Source: Anaerolineae bacterium
Lineage (GTDB): Bacteria; Chloroflexota; Anaerolineae; B4-G1; SLSP01
NCBI GenBank assembly: GCA_021159805.1
Contig: JAGHDT010000304.1
Coordinates: 1 to 8,421, forward strand
DNA length: 8,421 bases
Reading direction: 5' to 3'
The notes below the pieces were generated by a model, which worked only from the letters and a program-made list of their open reading frames with translations, was not told where the DNA came from and ran no database searches. Positions within the stretch are counted from its first letter, which is position 1. The number at the start of each line of letters is the position of its first letter. Below, piece by piece: positions 1 through 6,106 of this stretch. A program made the position numbers and the translations under genes.

Positions 1-680
1 AGCCAATCTGGCAGATCCGGTGTCTCCGAAGCCTCGGCGGGCGTATCACTGGTATCTGGTGTAGCCAACAGCCAGTCGGGCAGTTCATATGGGCTGTCAT
101 CAGTGCTGTCTGGCGTGGGCTCATTATCTGGTGCTGCCTCACCAACGAACCAGTCGGGAAGGGCATCAGACTCAAAGGTGAGCTCGTCCTCTGTCTTATG
201 CTCAGCTTCATCGGGTTCGTCGGCTGCGCCGAAGTCTGCGTTTTCGTCGAGCAAGCCCGAGAGCCAATCGGGATGACCGCTGGAAGAGTCGGCCTCATCA
301 TCCCCAGGTTCTTCCGCAGGCGAACCCGCGGTCTCGAAGAACTCCTCTGAGTCCTCGGTCAGGCCGCTCAGCCAATCCGGCAATTCATCTTCACCGGCAG
401 GCACATCGCTGTCGCTAGCTGTGGCCCGGGTCGGCAAGGAGATGCCTTTCACCGGCGAGCCCTCAGCGCGGCTGTTGGATTCAGCGGGCAAGTTCGAGGG
501 AATAATGCCCTCCGGCTGGATAAGCCGAGCATTGCAGTTGTCACAGAGGAGGTTACCCACTGAGTTGAGCGTGCCGCATTCCGGGCAGCGGACCTTCGTC
601 TGCGGCAGAATTGCTCCGCAATTGCTACAGGACTTACAACTATCCTGATTGAGCGTACCGCAGGTGGGGCAGCGAATCAT
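1..680 (-). CDS. Double zinc-ribbon protein with acidic LPDWL-repeat tail (partial, C-terminus beyond the left edge)
   Basis: An uninterrupted frame starts at ATG 680-678 and is still open at base 1, giving 226 complete residues. Residues 1-55 hold two tandem zinc ribbons: C4/C7 with C18/C21, then C32/C35 with C46/C49. Both begin with a similar RCPxCGTLN string 28 residues apart. From about residue 90 the protein is very acidic and low in complexity. It carries five short D-W motifs (DW at 102, 138, 176, 202 and 225), most as LPDWL or PDWLSGL, spaced 23-38 residues apart. No signal peptide or membrane span is visible in this part, so a cytosolic role is likely. The tail could be a flexible docking arm with repeated hydrophobic anchors; that is inference. 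It follows the membrane-protein gene by 13 bp and is probably last or near last in that operon. The ribosome-binding site is weak. The function is unknown, but the frame is well supported by its cysteine pattern and repeats. Confidence 0.88.
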   Translation of the reverse strand, partial: MIRCPTCGTLNQDSCKSCSNCGAILPQTKVRCPECGTLNSVGNLLCDNCNARLIQPEGIIPSNLPAESNSRAEGSPVKGISLPTRATASDSDVPAGEDELPDWLSGLTEDSEEFFETAGSPAEEPGDDEADSSSGHPDWLSGLLDENADFGAADEPDEAEHKTEDELTFESDALPDWFVGEAAPDNEPTPDSTDDSPYELPDWLLATPDTSDTPAEASETPDLPDW

Positions 681-693
681 AGTCTACTCTAGC

Positions 694-1308
694 CTATCCG
701 CCACTATGGGGGCGATCGATGCCCAGGATAATCCGCAATCCTGTCATCACGATGCCTAGGACGACGCCGAGAAGCAGCCCTCGCATGCCACCGGTAGCGG
801 CTGCGTCGACAAACTGCAGAATGACCTCCAAGACGCGCGGAAGTGCGATTGGAACCGCGACGAACAGGTAGAGTGCTGTTACGGCAATGAAAACGGCACT
901 GCTGATATGCCGTCGTGTGCGCAGTAAGCGCATTCCGCTCAGCACCAATGTGACAGCTGTGAGCGCGAGCAGCGCTGACTCTCCAGGAATAAGCACCGAC
1001 TTGACGATGGCCTGCACCAGAGCGCCCCCCGGCCCCTGTGTGAGGACCAGGAGAAGGCTCACGACTGCTGAACCGATCAGCAGGGAGCTTGCCACGCGAT
1101 GCCTCGACTGCTTCCGGAAGATCCGTGGCAAGTGAACCCTCAGGACACTGCCGTAGGCGAGCAGCAAGGCAAAGGCGCCCAGAACGGTTGCCCAACGCAC
1201 CAGGACGACGCGGATGCTCGCCAGGGCCGGCACGGGCAGGAGATACCCCAGGAGTACCAGGAACCCACAGACAACTGCGATAGCTGTGGGGATGAACCAT
1301 CTGAACAT
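694..1308 (-). CDS. Polytopic membrane protein of unknown function (about six spans)
   Basis: This 204-aa protein is almost entirely hydrophobic. Likely membrane spans lie near residues 5-25, 32-53, 73-91, 100-124, 136-157 and 176-197, separated by short basic loops such as RIFRKQSRHR and RLLRTRRH. I chose ATG at 1308-1306: it lies 4 bp after the DUF6754-type gene and has a G-rich Shine-Dalgarno-like run (seven G) 7 nt upstream. A longer version from TTG at 1350 would overlap the preceding gene by 38 bp and has no better ribosome-binding site. I recognise no catalytic motif. Its place between the DUF6754-type gene and the zinc-ribbon gene suggests that these products work together at the membrane. 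It could be a small transporter-like or scaffold protein. The call as a real gene is firm and the function is open. Confidence 0.85.
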   Translation of the reverse strand: MFRWFIPTAIAVVCGFLVLLGYLLPVPALASIRVVLVRWATVLGAFALLLAYGSVLRVHLPRIFRKQSRHRVASSLLIGSAVVSLLLVLTQGPGGALVQAIVKSVLIPGESALLALTAVTLVLSGMRLLRTRRHISSAVFIAVTALYLFVAVPIALPRVLEVILQFVDAAATGGMRGLLLGVVLGIVMTGLRIILGIDRPHSGG

Positions 1309-1312
1309 AGAC

Positions 1313-2068
1313 TTACCCCCCCAGCCCAGCCAAGGAAGCGCAGGCAGCAACCAGAATGCCGGCTACTACCACCCAGCGCAGGAGATCTTCGGCACTCAGG
1401 CTGGCCAGAAATGCCGACCGGCCGGTGACTTCCGCACCACCGGCAAACATCTTTTCTCCCACAACGAGTTGATCCTCCCCAATATCGGAGTAGAGCGTTG
1501 CCAGACCCACCGCTGACGTGGCGCCGCCGAATAGCTTCTCTCCCTGTGTCACCGCTGCGCTGGTGAGCAGGCTGGCCTCCTGATCGAAGGCACCCAGGAT
1601 AATGGTGGTGCCTACCGGCTCATCGAAGCAGAGCGTCGCGGCCATAGCTGCATAGAGCATCGGGCTCGGTGCCGTGTAACGGACCAGCCCCGACTTGTAG
1701 TTTCGTAGATTCCCGAGTCTCGCGTAGGCGTCACGCAACTGGTTGTCAGCGATGAGAAACAGTGTGGGATCGCCGGTCGTGATGAAGGGGGGAGTCTCGT
1801 AGGCTGCAGAGAGTTCTGTCAGCGCACTCAGTCCTTCAAGGGCTGCGATGGAGGTGAGCCCGTTCTCATCCAGTAAGCCCCCGCTGCCCAAGGCCACGTG
1901 GATGGTGGCGCCTTCCTCTGCCACGCGCCCAACCTCGTTGGCCAGGCCGCCAAAAGCCGGGACCAAGCCACCGCCCCTGGGTTTCTTGCGTCGTAGGCCC
2001 ATACCGTATACCGTGAGGGCCACCGTGCCGATCAGGACCAGCGCCAGTGCAGCAAGCTGTGAACTCAT
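1313..2068 (-). CDS. DUF6754-type membrane-anchored protein
   Basis: This 251-aa protein has a hydrophobic span at residues 4-23 followed by a basic stretch (RRKKPR), a soluble core of about 200 residues, and a second hydrophobic span at 231-249. Family features that I recognise from memory as DUF6754-like are IHVALGSGG near 56-64, ETPPFITTGDPTLFLIADNQLRDAY near 91-115 (in pieces), VRYTAPSPMLYAA near 129-141, and GEKMFAGGAEVTGRSAFLASL near 204-224. The known function of that family is, to my knowledge, undescribed. The ATG overlaps the stop of the 83-aa gene (ATGA), and AAGGAG lies 7 nt upstream, so the start is secure. Two GEK(L/M)F segments at 176 and 204 look alike. The topology suggests that both ends sit in the membrane with the core on one side of it. 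The family name should be confirmed by profile search; I am fairly, not fully, sure. Confidence 0.85.
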   Translation of the reverse strand: MSSQLAALALVLIGTVALTVYGMGLRRKKPRGGGLVPAFGGLANEVGRVAEEGATIHVALGSGGLLDENGLTSIAALEGLSALTELSAAYETPPFITTGDPTLFLIADNQLRDAYARLGNLRNYKSGLVRYTAPSPMLYAAMAATLCFDEPVGTTIILGAFDQEASLLTSAAVTQGEKLFGGATSAVGLATLYSDIGEDQLVVGEKMFAGGAEVTGRSAFLASLSAEDLLRWVVVAGILVAACASLAGLGG

Positions 2069-2316
2069 CCAGGTGCTCCTTCGGCGATGCGCGCGTGCAG
2101 AGCTTCTAGAGCCTCGGGGTTTTCAAGCGCTTGAGCAAGCGGTGTGACAGTGGCATCTCCCAGAAAGGGTGCCAGCATCCATAGGAGTTGACCGCCGGCA
2201 TATCCCCAGACCTGCAGAACTCTGATGGAGAGATGCGCTAGATCATCGAGCTTACGTGCTCGTAGAGCATCAACCCATTGTATGAGCGGCGCAGGGAGAG
2301 AGGCTTCACGTTCCAC
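2065..2316 (-). CDS. Small conserved-looking protein of unknown function (83 aa)
   Basis: An 83-aa frame starts with GTG at 2316-2314, with AGGA 7 nt upstream of the start, and ends in an ATGA overlap with the DUF6754-type gene. That overlap and the ribosome-binding site are the main evidence that it is translated. The sequence is mostly helical in character: an N-terminal LPAPLIQWVDALRARKLDDL helix, a hydrophobic middle (VWGYAGGQLLWMLAPFLG, residues 37-54) that could be one short membrane span or a buried helix, and a C-terminal amphipathic helix rich in Ala, Leu and Glu. I recognise no named domain. It is first in the leftward operon, 177 bp from the proposed -10 box. It may be a small partner of the DUF6754-type protein. 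Confidence 0.75.
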   Translation of the reverse strand: MEREASLPAPLIQWVDALRARKLDDLAHLSIRVLQVWGYAGGQLLWMLAPFLGDATVTPLAQALENPEALEALHARIAEGAPG

Positions 2317-2485
2317 TGGGAGTTCCTATTCTGTACGCGATCGACATGATGAAACCAACGGATTGGTAGCCATTGATCAGTAACGCTCTCACTTGTTGGT
2401 GTGTATGTGTGAGTCGGTGTGCCATCGGCTGATATGGATAATCAACAATGCGAGTTTCGCGCATCGATATTGCAGATTTTGACCG
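2317..2485 (-). other. Predicted 5' leader (about 170 nt) of the leftward operon
   Basis: The stretch between the proposed transcription start and the GTG at 2316 holds no convincing gene. It contains one small hairpin, ACCAA/CGGA/TTGGT (2354-2367), and a GT-rich segment (about 2396-2420). I do not recognise a riboswitch or an attenuator with a U-tract. A frame crossing it from 2530 to 2306 lacks a ribosome-binding site and begins upstream of the promoter, so I do not call it a gene. Confidence 0.4.
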
Positions 2486-2492
2486 CTTTTTC

Positions 2493-2521
2493 AGTATAGC
2501 ACGGTTTGAGAACCGTGTAAA
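2493..2521 (-). promoter_or_regulatory. Sigma70-like promoter of the leftward DUF6754-type operon
   Basis: Read on the minus strand there is a -35 box TTTACA (2521-2516; five of six consensus bases), a 17-bp spacer, and a -10 box TATACT (2498-2493; five of six). This is the best promoter match in the gap. Transcription would start near 2486, leaving an untranslated leader of about 170 nt before the GTG at 2316. The spacer holds a palindrome annotated separately. No transcription data are available, so this is a motif-based call. Confidence 0.7.
2500..2517. promoter_or_regulatory. Operator-like palindrome in the promoter spacer
   Basis: CACGGTT (2500-2506), a 4-nt centre TGAG, and AACCGTG (2511-2517) form a perfect 7+7 bp inverted repeat. 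It lies almost exactly between the -35 and -10 boxes of the leftward promoter, where a bound dimeric repressor would block RNA polymerase. The half-site AACCGTG occurs again at 2555-2561 inside the rightward promoter. No regulator gene is in the window, so the binding protein is unknown. It could also be read as a short hairpin, but it lies upstream of the predicted transcript start. Confidence 0.5.
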
Positions 2522-2549
2522 GCAACCCACATTCTAACCTGAGACGCGC

Positions 2550-2578
2550 TTTTCAACCGTGTTGCTTGGCGCTATACT
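2550..2578 (+). promoter_or_regulatory. Sigma70-like promoter of the glycosyltransferase operon
   Basis: TTTTCA at 2550-2555 (four of six -35 bases), a 17-bp spacer and TATACT at 2573-2578 (five of six -10 bases) point rightward. Transcription would start near 2585, about 19 nt before the ATG at 2604. The spacer includes AACCGTG (2555-2561), the same half-site as in the opposing promoter. The -10 sequence is identical in both promoters. The -35 match is modest. Confidence 0.55.
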
Positions 2579-2603
2579 GGCATGGACTACCGAACGGGGG
2601 GTG

Positions 2604-3716
2604 ATGGACTCATTGCGGGTCTTGATGGTTTCGAAAGCGTGCATCGTCGGCATGTATCAAAAGAAGCTTGCCGCGATGGCGGAGATGGCGCCGGATCTCG
2701 ATTTGACGGTCGTGGTGCCGCCATTTTGGCGTGACGAATGGGGCAAGACGTCCCTGGAACGGGTATATACGCATGGGTACCGTCTGGAAGTTGTGCCCAT
2801 GATGTTCAATGGGTCCTTCCATCTGCACTTCTATCCGGGTCTGGGCAAGGTAATCGCTCGTGAGAAGCCCGATCTGGTGCACATTGATGAAGAGCCCTAT
2901 AACATTGCGACTTACCACGCGAATGTGCTCGGTCGTCGTTTCGGCGCGAAGACGCTCTGGTTTTCGTGGCAGAATCTCGCCCGGCAGTACCCGCCGCCCT
3001 TTTCATGGATCGAGCAGTACAACCTTCGACATGTCGATCACGCCTTGGTCGGCAGCCGGACGGCTGCCAAGGTTTGGCGTGCTAAAGGGTATGAGGGAGG
3101 GCTGGATGTGATCCCGCAGTTTGGTGTGGATCCCAGTGTGTTTTGCGCGCCGGAAAGCCGCCCGCCAGATGCACCGGTCCATATTGTCTACGTTGGGCGA
3201 CTGGTTTCTGAAAAGGGGTGCGACGTACTTCTGGATGCGTTGGCCAACGTTGCCGGGAACTGGAGGGCCACGCTGTTGGGCAGTGGACCTGAGCTGAACG
3301 CTCTTCGTGACCAGGCTTCGTCCTTGGGGCTAGATGGACAGGTGTTGTTCCGCCCTTGGCTGCCATCAACGGATATGCCGCAGTTCTACCAGACGGCTGA
3401 CGTCCTGGTGCTTCCCTCGCGTCCCCGCCCTAACTGGACCGAGCAATTCGGCCGTGTTCTGACCGAGGCGATGGCGTCAGAGGTCGCTGTTGTGGGATCA
3501 AACGTGGGTGAGATCCCACACGTTATCGGCAACGCCGGCATGGTGTTCCCGGAGGGCGACGCCGCGGCGCTGGCTGATGTGCTGAACAGGGTGGTGAGCG
3601 TGCCTGCAGTGTATCGTGCCCTCGGGGTTCGCGGTCGTGCGCGGGTCCTGTCGCACTTCACCCAGCAGCATATCGCGGGCGCCACGCTGGCGGTGTACCG
3701 AAAGCTGGTCACGTGA
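2604..3716 (+). CDS. GT4-type (GT-B fold) glycosyltransferase
   Basis: This 370-aa protein is of normal length for family GT4. These enzymes transfer a sugar from a nucleotide-sugar donor, with retention of configuration, to a lipid-linked or glycan acceptor at the inner face of the membrane. The N-terminal acceptor half starts with a Rossmann strand (LRVLMVSKA, residues 4-12) and contains DLVHIDEEP near 90-98. The donor half has IVYVGRLVSEKG (194-205), LLGSGPE (224-230), and the EX7E motif (E280 to E288 in EQFGRVLTE) followed by AMA and GEIPHVI (302-308). I start at ATG 2604: earlier GTG codons at 2559 and 2601 either lie upstream of the predicted transcript start or add nothing conserved, and a G-rich run lies just upstream. 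The stop overlaps the next gene's GTG by 4 bp. Donor and acceptor cannot be told from sequence. Confidence 0.93.
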   Translation: MDSLRVLMVSKACIVGMYQKKLAAMAEMAPDLDLTVVVPPFWRDEWGKTSLERVYTHGYRLEVVPMMFNGSFHLHFYPGLGKVIAREKPDLVHIDEEPYNIATYHANVLGRRFGAKTLWFSWQNLARQYPPPFSWIEQYNLRHVDHALVGSRTAAKVWRAKGYEGGLDVIPQFGVDPSVFCAPESRPPDAPVHIVYVGRLVSEKGCDVLLDALANVAGNWRATLLGSGPELNALRDQASSLGLDGQVLFRPWLPSTDMPQFYQTADVLVLPSRPRPNWTEQFGRVLTEAMASEVAVVGSNVGEIPHVIGNAGMVFPEGDAAALADVLNRVVSVPAVYRALGVRGRARVLSHFTQQHIAGATLAVYRKLVT

Positions 3717-4153
3717 ACCGTTTGCAGCGTTGGGTTCGTTTTGTGCTGTCACGTTGCTACTACCTGCTTGCGGCCAGCCATCGCCATTTCGGTAATCAGT
3801 ACAGCCTGACGCAGGAACACGCGAGTGCTGTCAATGATTTCACGAAGGCGATTGCCCATAACCCGGAATTCGCGCGCGCGTATCTTGAGCGAGGCATACT
3901 CTACTGGCGGGAGCTGGATCGTCCGCGCCGTGCGGTGCTGGACCTCACGATGGCATATGAACTCGATTCGCGCTTGATCGAAGCTAGATTCAACCGCGGC
4001 ATCGCACACCAGCAGCTACGCGAATACGCAGAGGCGATCGCTGACTACCAGGCCTATCTGGGCGAGGGTGATCATCCGCATTGGCGAGTGTACGCCGAGA
4101 CCATGATTCGGGAGTTGGCAGAATGGGTACCTGGATCGGAAGATGGGGAATAG
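3713..4153 (+). CDS. Small TPR-repeat protein
   Basis: This 146-aa protein has about three tetratricopeptide repeats. One is near residues 20-52 (ending DFTKAIAHNPE), one near 53-86 (ARAYLERGILYW, then AVLDLTMAYEL), and one near 87-119 (EARFNRGIAHQQLREYAEAIADYQAYL), which matches the TPR pattern best. TPR helices bind other proteins and act as adaptors. No signal peptide is evident, although the first 20 residues are amphipathic and basic. The GTG start overlaps the glycosyltransferase stop (GTGA), which suggests coupled translation; no separate strong ribosome-binding site is seen. The final 31 bp overlap the lipoprotein start. It probably serves as a scaffold for the glycan or envelope machinery encoded beside it; that role is inferred from context. 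Confidence 0.85.
   Translation: MNRLQRWVRFVLSRCYYLLAASHRHFGNQYSLTQEHASAVNDFTKAIAHNPEFARAYLERGILYWRELDRPRRAVLDLTMAYELDSRLIEARFNRGIAHQQLREYAEAIADYQAYLGEGDHPHWRVYAETMIRELAEWVPGSEDGE
4110..4114 (+). promoter_or_regulatory. Ribosome-binding site that sets the lipoprotein start
   Basis: GGGAG lies 8 nt before ATG 4123. It supports that start over the in-frame TTG at 4081, which has no such site and would put 14 polar and charged residues before the signal peptide. Confidence 0.65.
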
Positions 4154-5268
4154 CAGCGCTAGCTTCGCTTTGTTTGTGGTTGGTAGCCTGTGGAGCGTCG
4201 CCGGCTACATCGGTCGCCGTTGTCTCGAGCGCGCGTCCACCGAGTGTCGTGATTTCGGGTGCGCCGGATATGGTCTGTCGTGCTGCAAGCCAGCTACGGC
4301 TTCTGGTTCAGGTATCGGCGGACCTTGCCTCAGGTCCAGCGGGTGAGTGGGTATTGCGATCCTCGCAGGGCCAGGACATCGAGCAGGGGAGCTGGCCGGT
4401 CAGAGACGGTGCTGTGCTGATTTCTTTCCCCGAAGGTCAGCCACTCCCTTCCGGCCAATACACTGTGTATCTGTTCTGGCAGGAGATCAATCTCGCCCAG
4501 CACACCTTCCTCATCGATTCGCAGACGCCCACTATTGTGGACTTGTCCCTCAGTCTGACACCGGACAGTGCCACGCTCCTGCGATTACCCTCGGATCTGC
4601 GCGGCTTCTACGTAAGGTACGAGTTCCGGGGGGGATGTTTGGGTGGACCGTATTGGGCGACTGTCTGGGATGAGGCAGGGGAGATTCTCTGCAATGAAAG
4701 TGGGGTGCTTGCGGGTACGGAAGAGCGAGGGGCTTTTGCATGTTATCGCGCGGATGGCGGCTACCTCGCCGCTGGGGATTACCGTGTTGAGATGACGCTG
4801 ATGGAAGCGGCTGCTGAGGTGGTCGATTTCGTTGTCGAGGCTGTGCCGGTGGTACCCACGCCAACGCCTGTGCCGACCTCGGTGGTCCAGCGGGTAGTGT
4901 GCGATGCGTTCTTCGCCGCTGCTGGTCTCTCATCGGCGGGCGAGCCGTTCCTGCCGCTCGTGCTCTTCGATTGGTACACGCAGGCCGTCTACGCCGGTGC
5001 GCGCTGCCGGAACCTGCAAGTGGGCACTGGTTGGCAAACGGCGTGGTATCACGAAGGCGAGCTTGTTCGAGAGGGCCAGGGGCAATGGCAAGGTGCCGCG
5101 GAGGGTGTGGTCTGGGACAGCCTGATGGGCGTCCCAGGCAATCCCTTTCTGCTGCCGGGTGCCTATACCGTCACTCTTACAGTAGGGGACGAGTCGATGA
5201 CAACGGCGTTCAGTGTGTTCGACTACGAGCCTGTGAAACCTACGGACGGTGATGCGTTCACCGAATAG
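4123..5268 (+). CDS. Secreted lipoprotein with three Ig-like segments
   Basis: This 381-aa protein has a classic lipoprotein signal: R7 near the N-terminus, a hydrophobic run at 9-22, and the lipobox LVAC ending at C23, so it should be lipid-anchored outside the cytoplasm. The mature part looks like three beta-rich segments: about 40-132 (ending in SGQYTVYLFW...HTFLID), about 140-240 (ending in AAGDYRVEMTL...VVDFVVE), and about 255-368 (ending in LPGAYTVTLTV...TTAFSVFDY). The shared ending (GxY-x-V, a strand, then a second strand) resembles an Ig-like or Ca-binding beta-sandwich fold. A proline-threonine linker PTPTPVPT (245-252) separates the second and third. Six cysteines (52, 172, 190, 207, 260, 295) follow the anchor and could form disulfides. 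It overlaps the TPR gene by 31 bp. It may bind surface glycan or another envelope protein; the function is not established. Confidence 0.88.
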   Translation: MGTWIGRWGIAALASLCLWLVACGASPATSVAVVSSARPPSVVISGAPDMVCRAASQLRLLVQVSADLASGPAGEWVLRSSQGQDIEQGSWPVRDGAVLISFPEGQPLPSGQYTVYLFWQEINLAQHTFLIDSQTPTIVDLSLSLTPDSATLLRLPSDLRGFYVRYEFRGGCLGGPYWATVWDEAGEILCNESGVLAGTEERGAFACYRADGGYLAAGDYRVEMTLMEAAAEVVDFVVEAVPVVPTPTPVPTSVVQRVVCDAFFAAAGLSSAGEPFLPLVLFDWYTQAVYAGARCRNLQVGTGWQTAWYHEGELVREGQGQWQGAAEGVVWDSLMGVPGNPFLLPGAYTVTLTVGDESMTTAFSVFDYEPVKPTDGDAFTE

Positions 5269-5440
5269 GCTCCAAGACGTGGGGTTGGGTAGGGTGAGCC
5301 AGGCCGTCGGGGGGATCGCGGAAGCCACGTCACAACTAAGGTGCGACTGCCTTGCGATGGCGATACGGCAACTGTCAGATCATTCGGCGTGCGGCGCAGC
5401 TTGTCGTTTCGATGGCTCAGCAGGCCTTGCTCTAGCCGAT
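5269..5440. other. Convergent intergenic gap without a clear terminator
   Basis: The rightward lipoprotein operon and the leftward kinase operon meet here. I see no hairpin followed by a T-tract on either strand. A pair of 7-bp complementary arms, GACGTGG (5276-5282) and CCACGTC (5325-5331), is separated by 42 bp and is only a weak candidate for a shared terminator structure. A frame that crosses the gap on the plus strand (5249-5581) overlaps both genes and shows no protein-family features. Confidence 0.4.
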
Positions 5441-6100
5441 TCAGTACCCGGTCATCAGGCCGCGGTCTGGTGCATCCGTCAGCACTGTGCCCAAGACCCT
5501 GACTCTGAAGCGTTCCAGGAGTTCCTGAGCCTGTTCGATACGGTCGCGCCGCGTGTGCCCGGTGCGCACGACGAGAAGTAGACCGTCGGTTTGGGCCGCC
5601 AGCACTGAAGCGTCCACGGCCACGGTCACCGGAGGCGCTTGCAGGATGATGATGTCTGCCCCGCCCTTGAGCTGTTCCAGCAAGTTCGCCATCTTCTTGG
5701 AACCCAGAATATCGGCCGGATTGGGGGGCAGTGTGCCGCTGGGCAGGAGTGACAGCCCAGGGACCGCGGTCTCAACCGGGGCAACATCCTGGGCCGCGCT
5801 ATTGCTGAGCATAAAGGTCGTCAGCCCAGGTTCCTGGGGCACATTGAAGATCTCGTGCAGGCTTGGCCGGCGGAGATCCGCGTCCACGAGACAGACGCGT
5901 TGCACGACTTGCGCAAGGACCACGGCGAGATTGGCGGCTGTGTCGGACGACATACCCGCGACGGCTGGTGAAGAGACAACGAGACTCTCCAGTGCACGGT
6001 CCAGACTGGTGAATGCAAGGTTCATCCGCAGTGCACGATATGCCTCTGCTGCCGGGCTTTGGGGATCATTTAGCGTTACCAGGTTTACATTGTCATCCAT
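5441..6100 (-). CDS. CpsD/CapB-like bacterial tyrosine-kinase homologue with degraded ATP site
   Basis: This 219-aa protein has the length and order of the cytoplasmic BY-kinase partner of Wzz-type co-polymerases, which controls polysaccharide chain length and export. Family marks include EAYRALRMNLAF (19-30, the EX2R oligomerisation motif), AANLAV (55-60), the Walker A' segment LVDADLRRP (71-79, D73 and D75 kept), PPNPADIL (125-132), and LLVVRTGHTRRD near 175-186. Two key sites are lost. Where the family has a PGEGKST-type Walker A, this protein reads VAGMSSD (47-53), with serine 51 at the lysine position. Where the Walker B has DTPP it reads QAPP (154-157). The C-terminal tyrosine cluster is reduced to one terminal tyrosine. 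The frame is clean, so it is not a broken gene. AAGGAG sits 9 nt before the ATG, which is 6 bp after the Wzz-type stop. Most likely it is a pseudokinase or regulatory subunit. Confidence 0.9.
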   Translation of the reverse strand: MDDNVNLVTLNDPQSPAAEAYRALRMNLAFTSLDRALESLVVSSPAVAGMSSDTAANLAVVLAQVVQRVCLVDADLRRPSLHEIFNVPQEPGLTTFMLSNSAAQDVAPVETAVPGLSLLPSGTLPPNPADILGSKKMANLLEQLKGGADIIILQAPPVTVAVDASVLAAQTDGLLLVVRTGHTRRDRIEQAQELLERFRVRVLGTVLTDAPDRGLMTGY

Positions 6101-6106
6101 GCATTC

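Noticed and set aside
704..1300. 198-aa minus-strand open frame overlapping the membrane-protein gene
   Set aside because: It is rich in Arg, Pro, Ser and His in the manner of a wrong-frame translation of GC-rich DNA, with no membrane pattern or motif.
1309..1350. Longer N-terminus for the six-span membrane protein from TTG 1350
   Set aside because: It is a TTG codon with no good ribosome-binding site and overlaps the DUF6754-type gene by 38 bp, whereas ATG 1308 has a G-rich site 7 nt upstream.
2306..2530. 74-aa minus-strand open frame across the divergent gap
   Set aside because: It starts upstream of the predicted promoter, has no ribosome-binding site, overlaps the 83-aa gene out of frame, and shows no family-like sequence.
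2559..2603. Longer N-terminus for the glycosyltransferase from GTG 2559
   Set aside because: It begins upstream of the predicted -10 box and adds residues unlike the start of GT4 enzymes; ATG 2604 gives the usual short lead into the first strand.
5276..5331. GACGTGG...CCACGTC as a shared terminator
   Set aside because: The 7-bp arms are 42 bp apart and no T-tract follows on either strand, so it is too weak to call.
5249..5581. 110-aa plus-strand open frame at the convergent junction
   Set aside because: It overlaps the ends of two well-supported genes and has no recognisable features.
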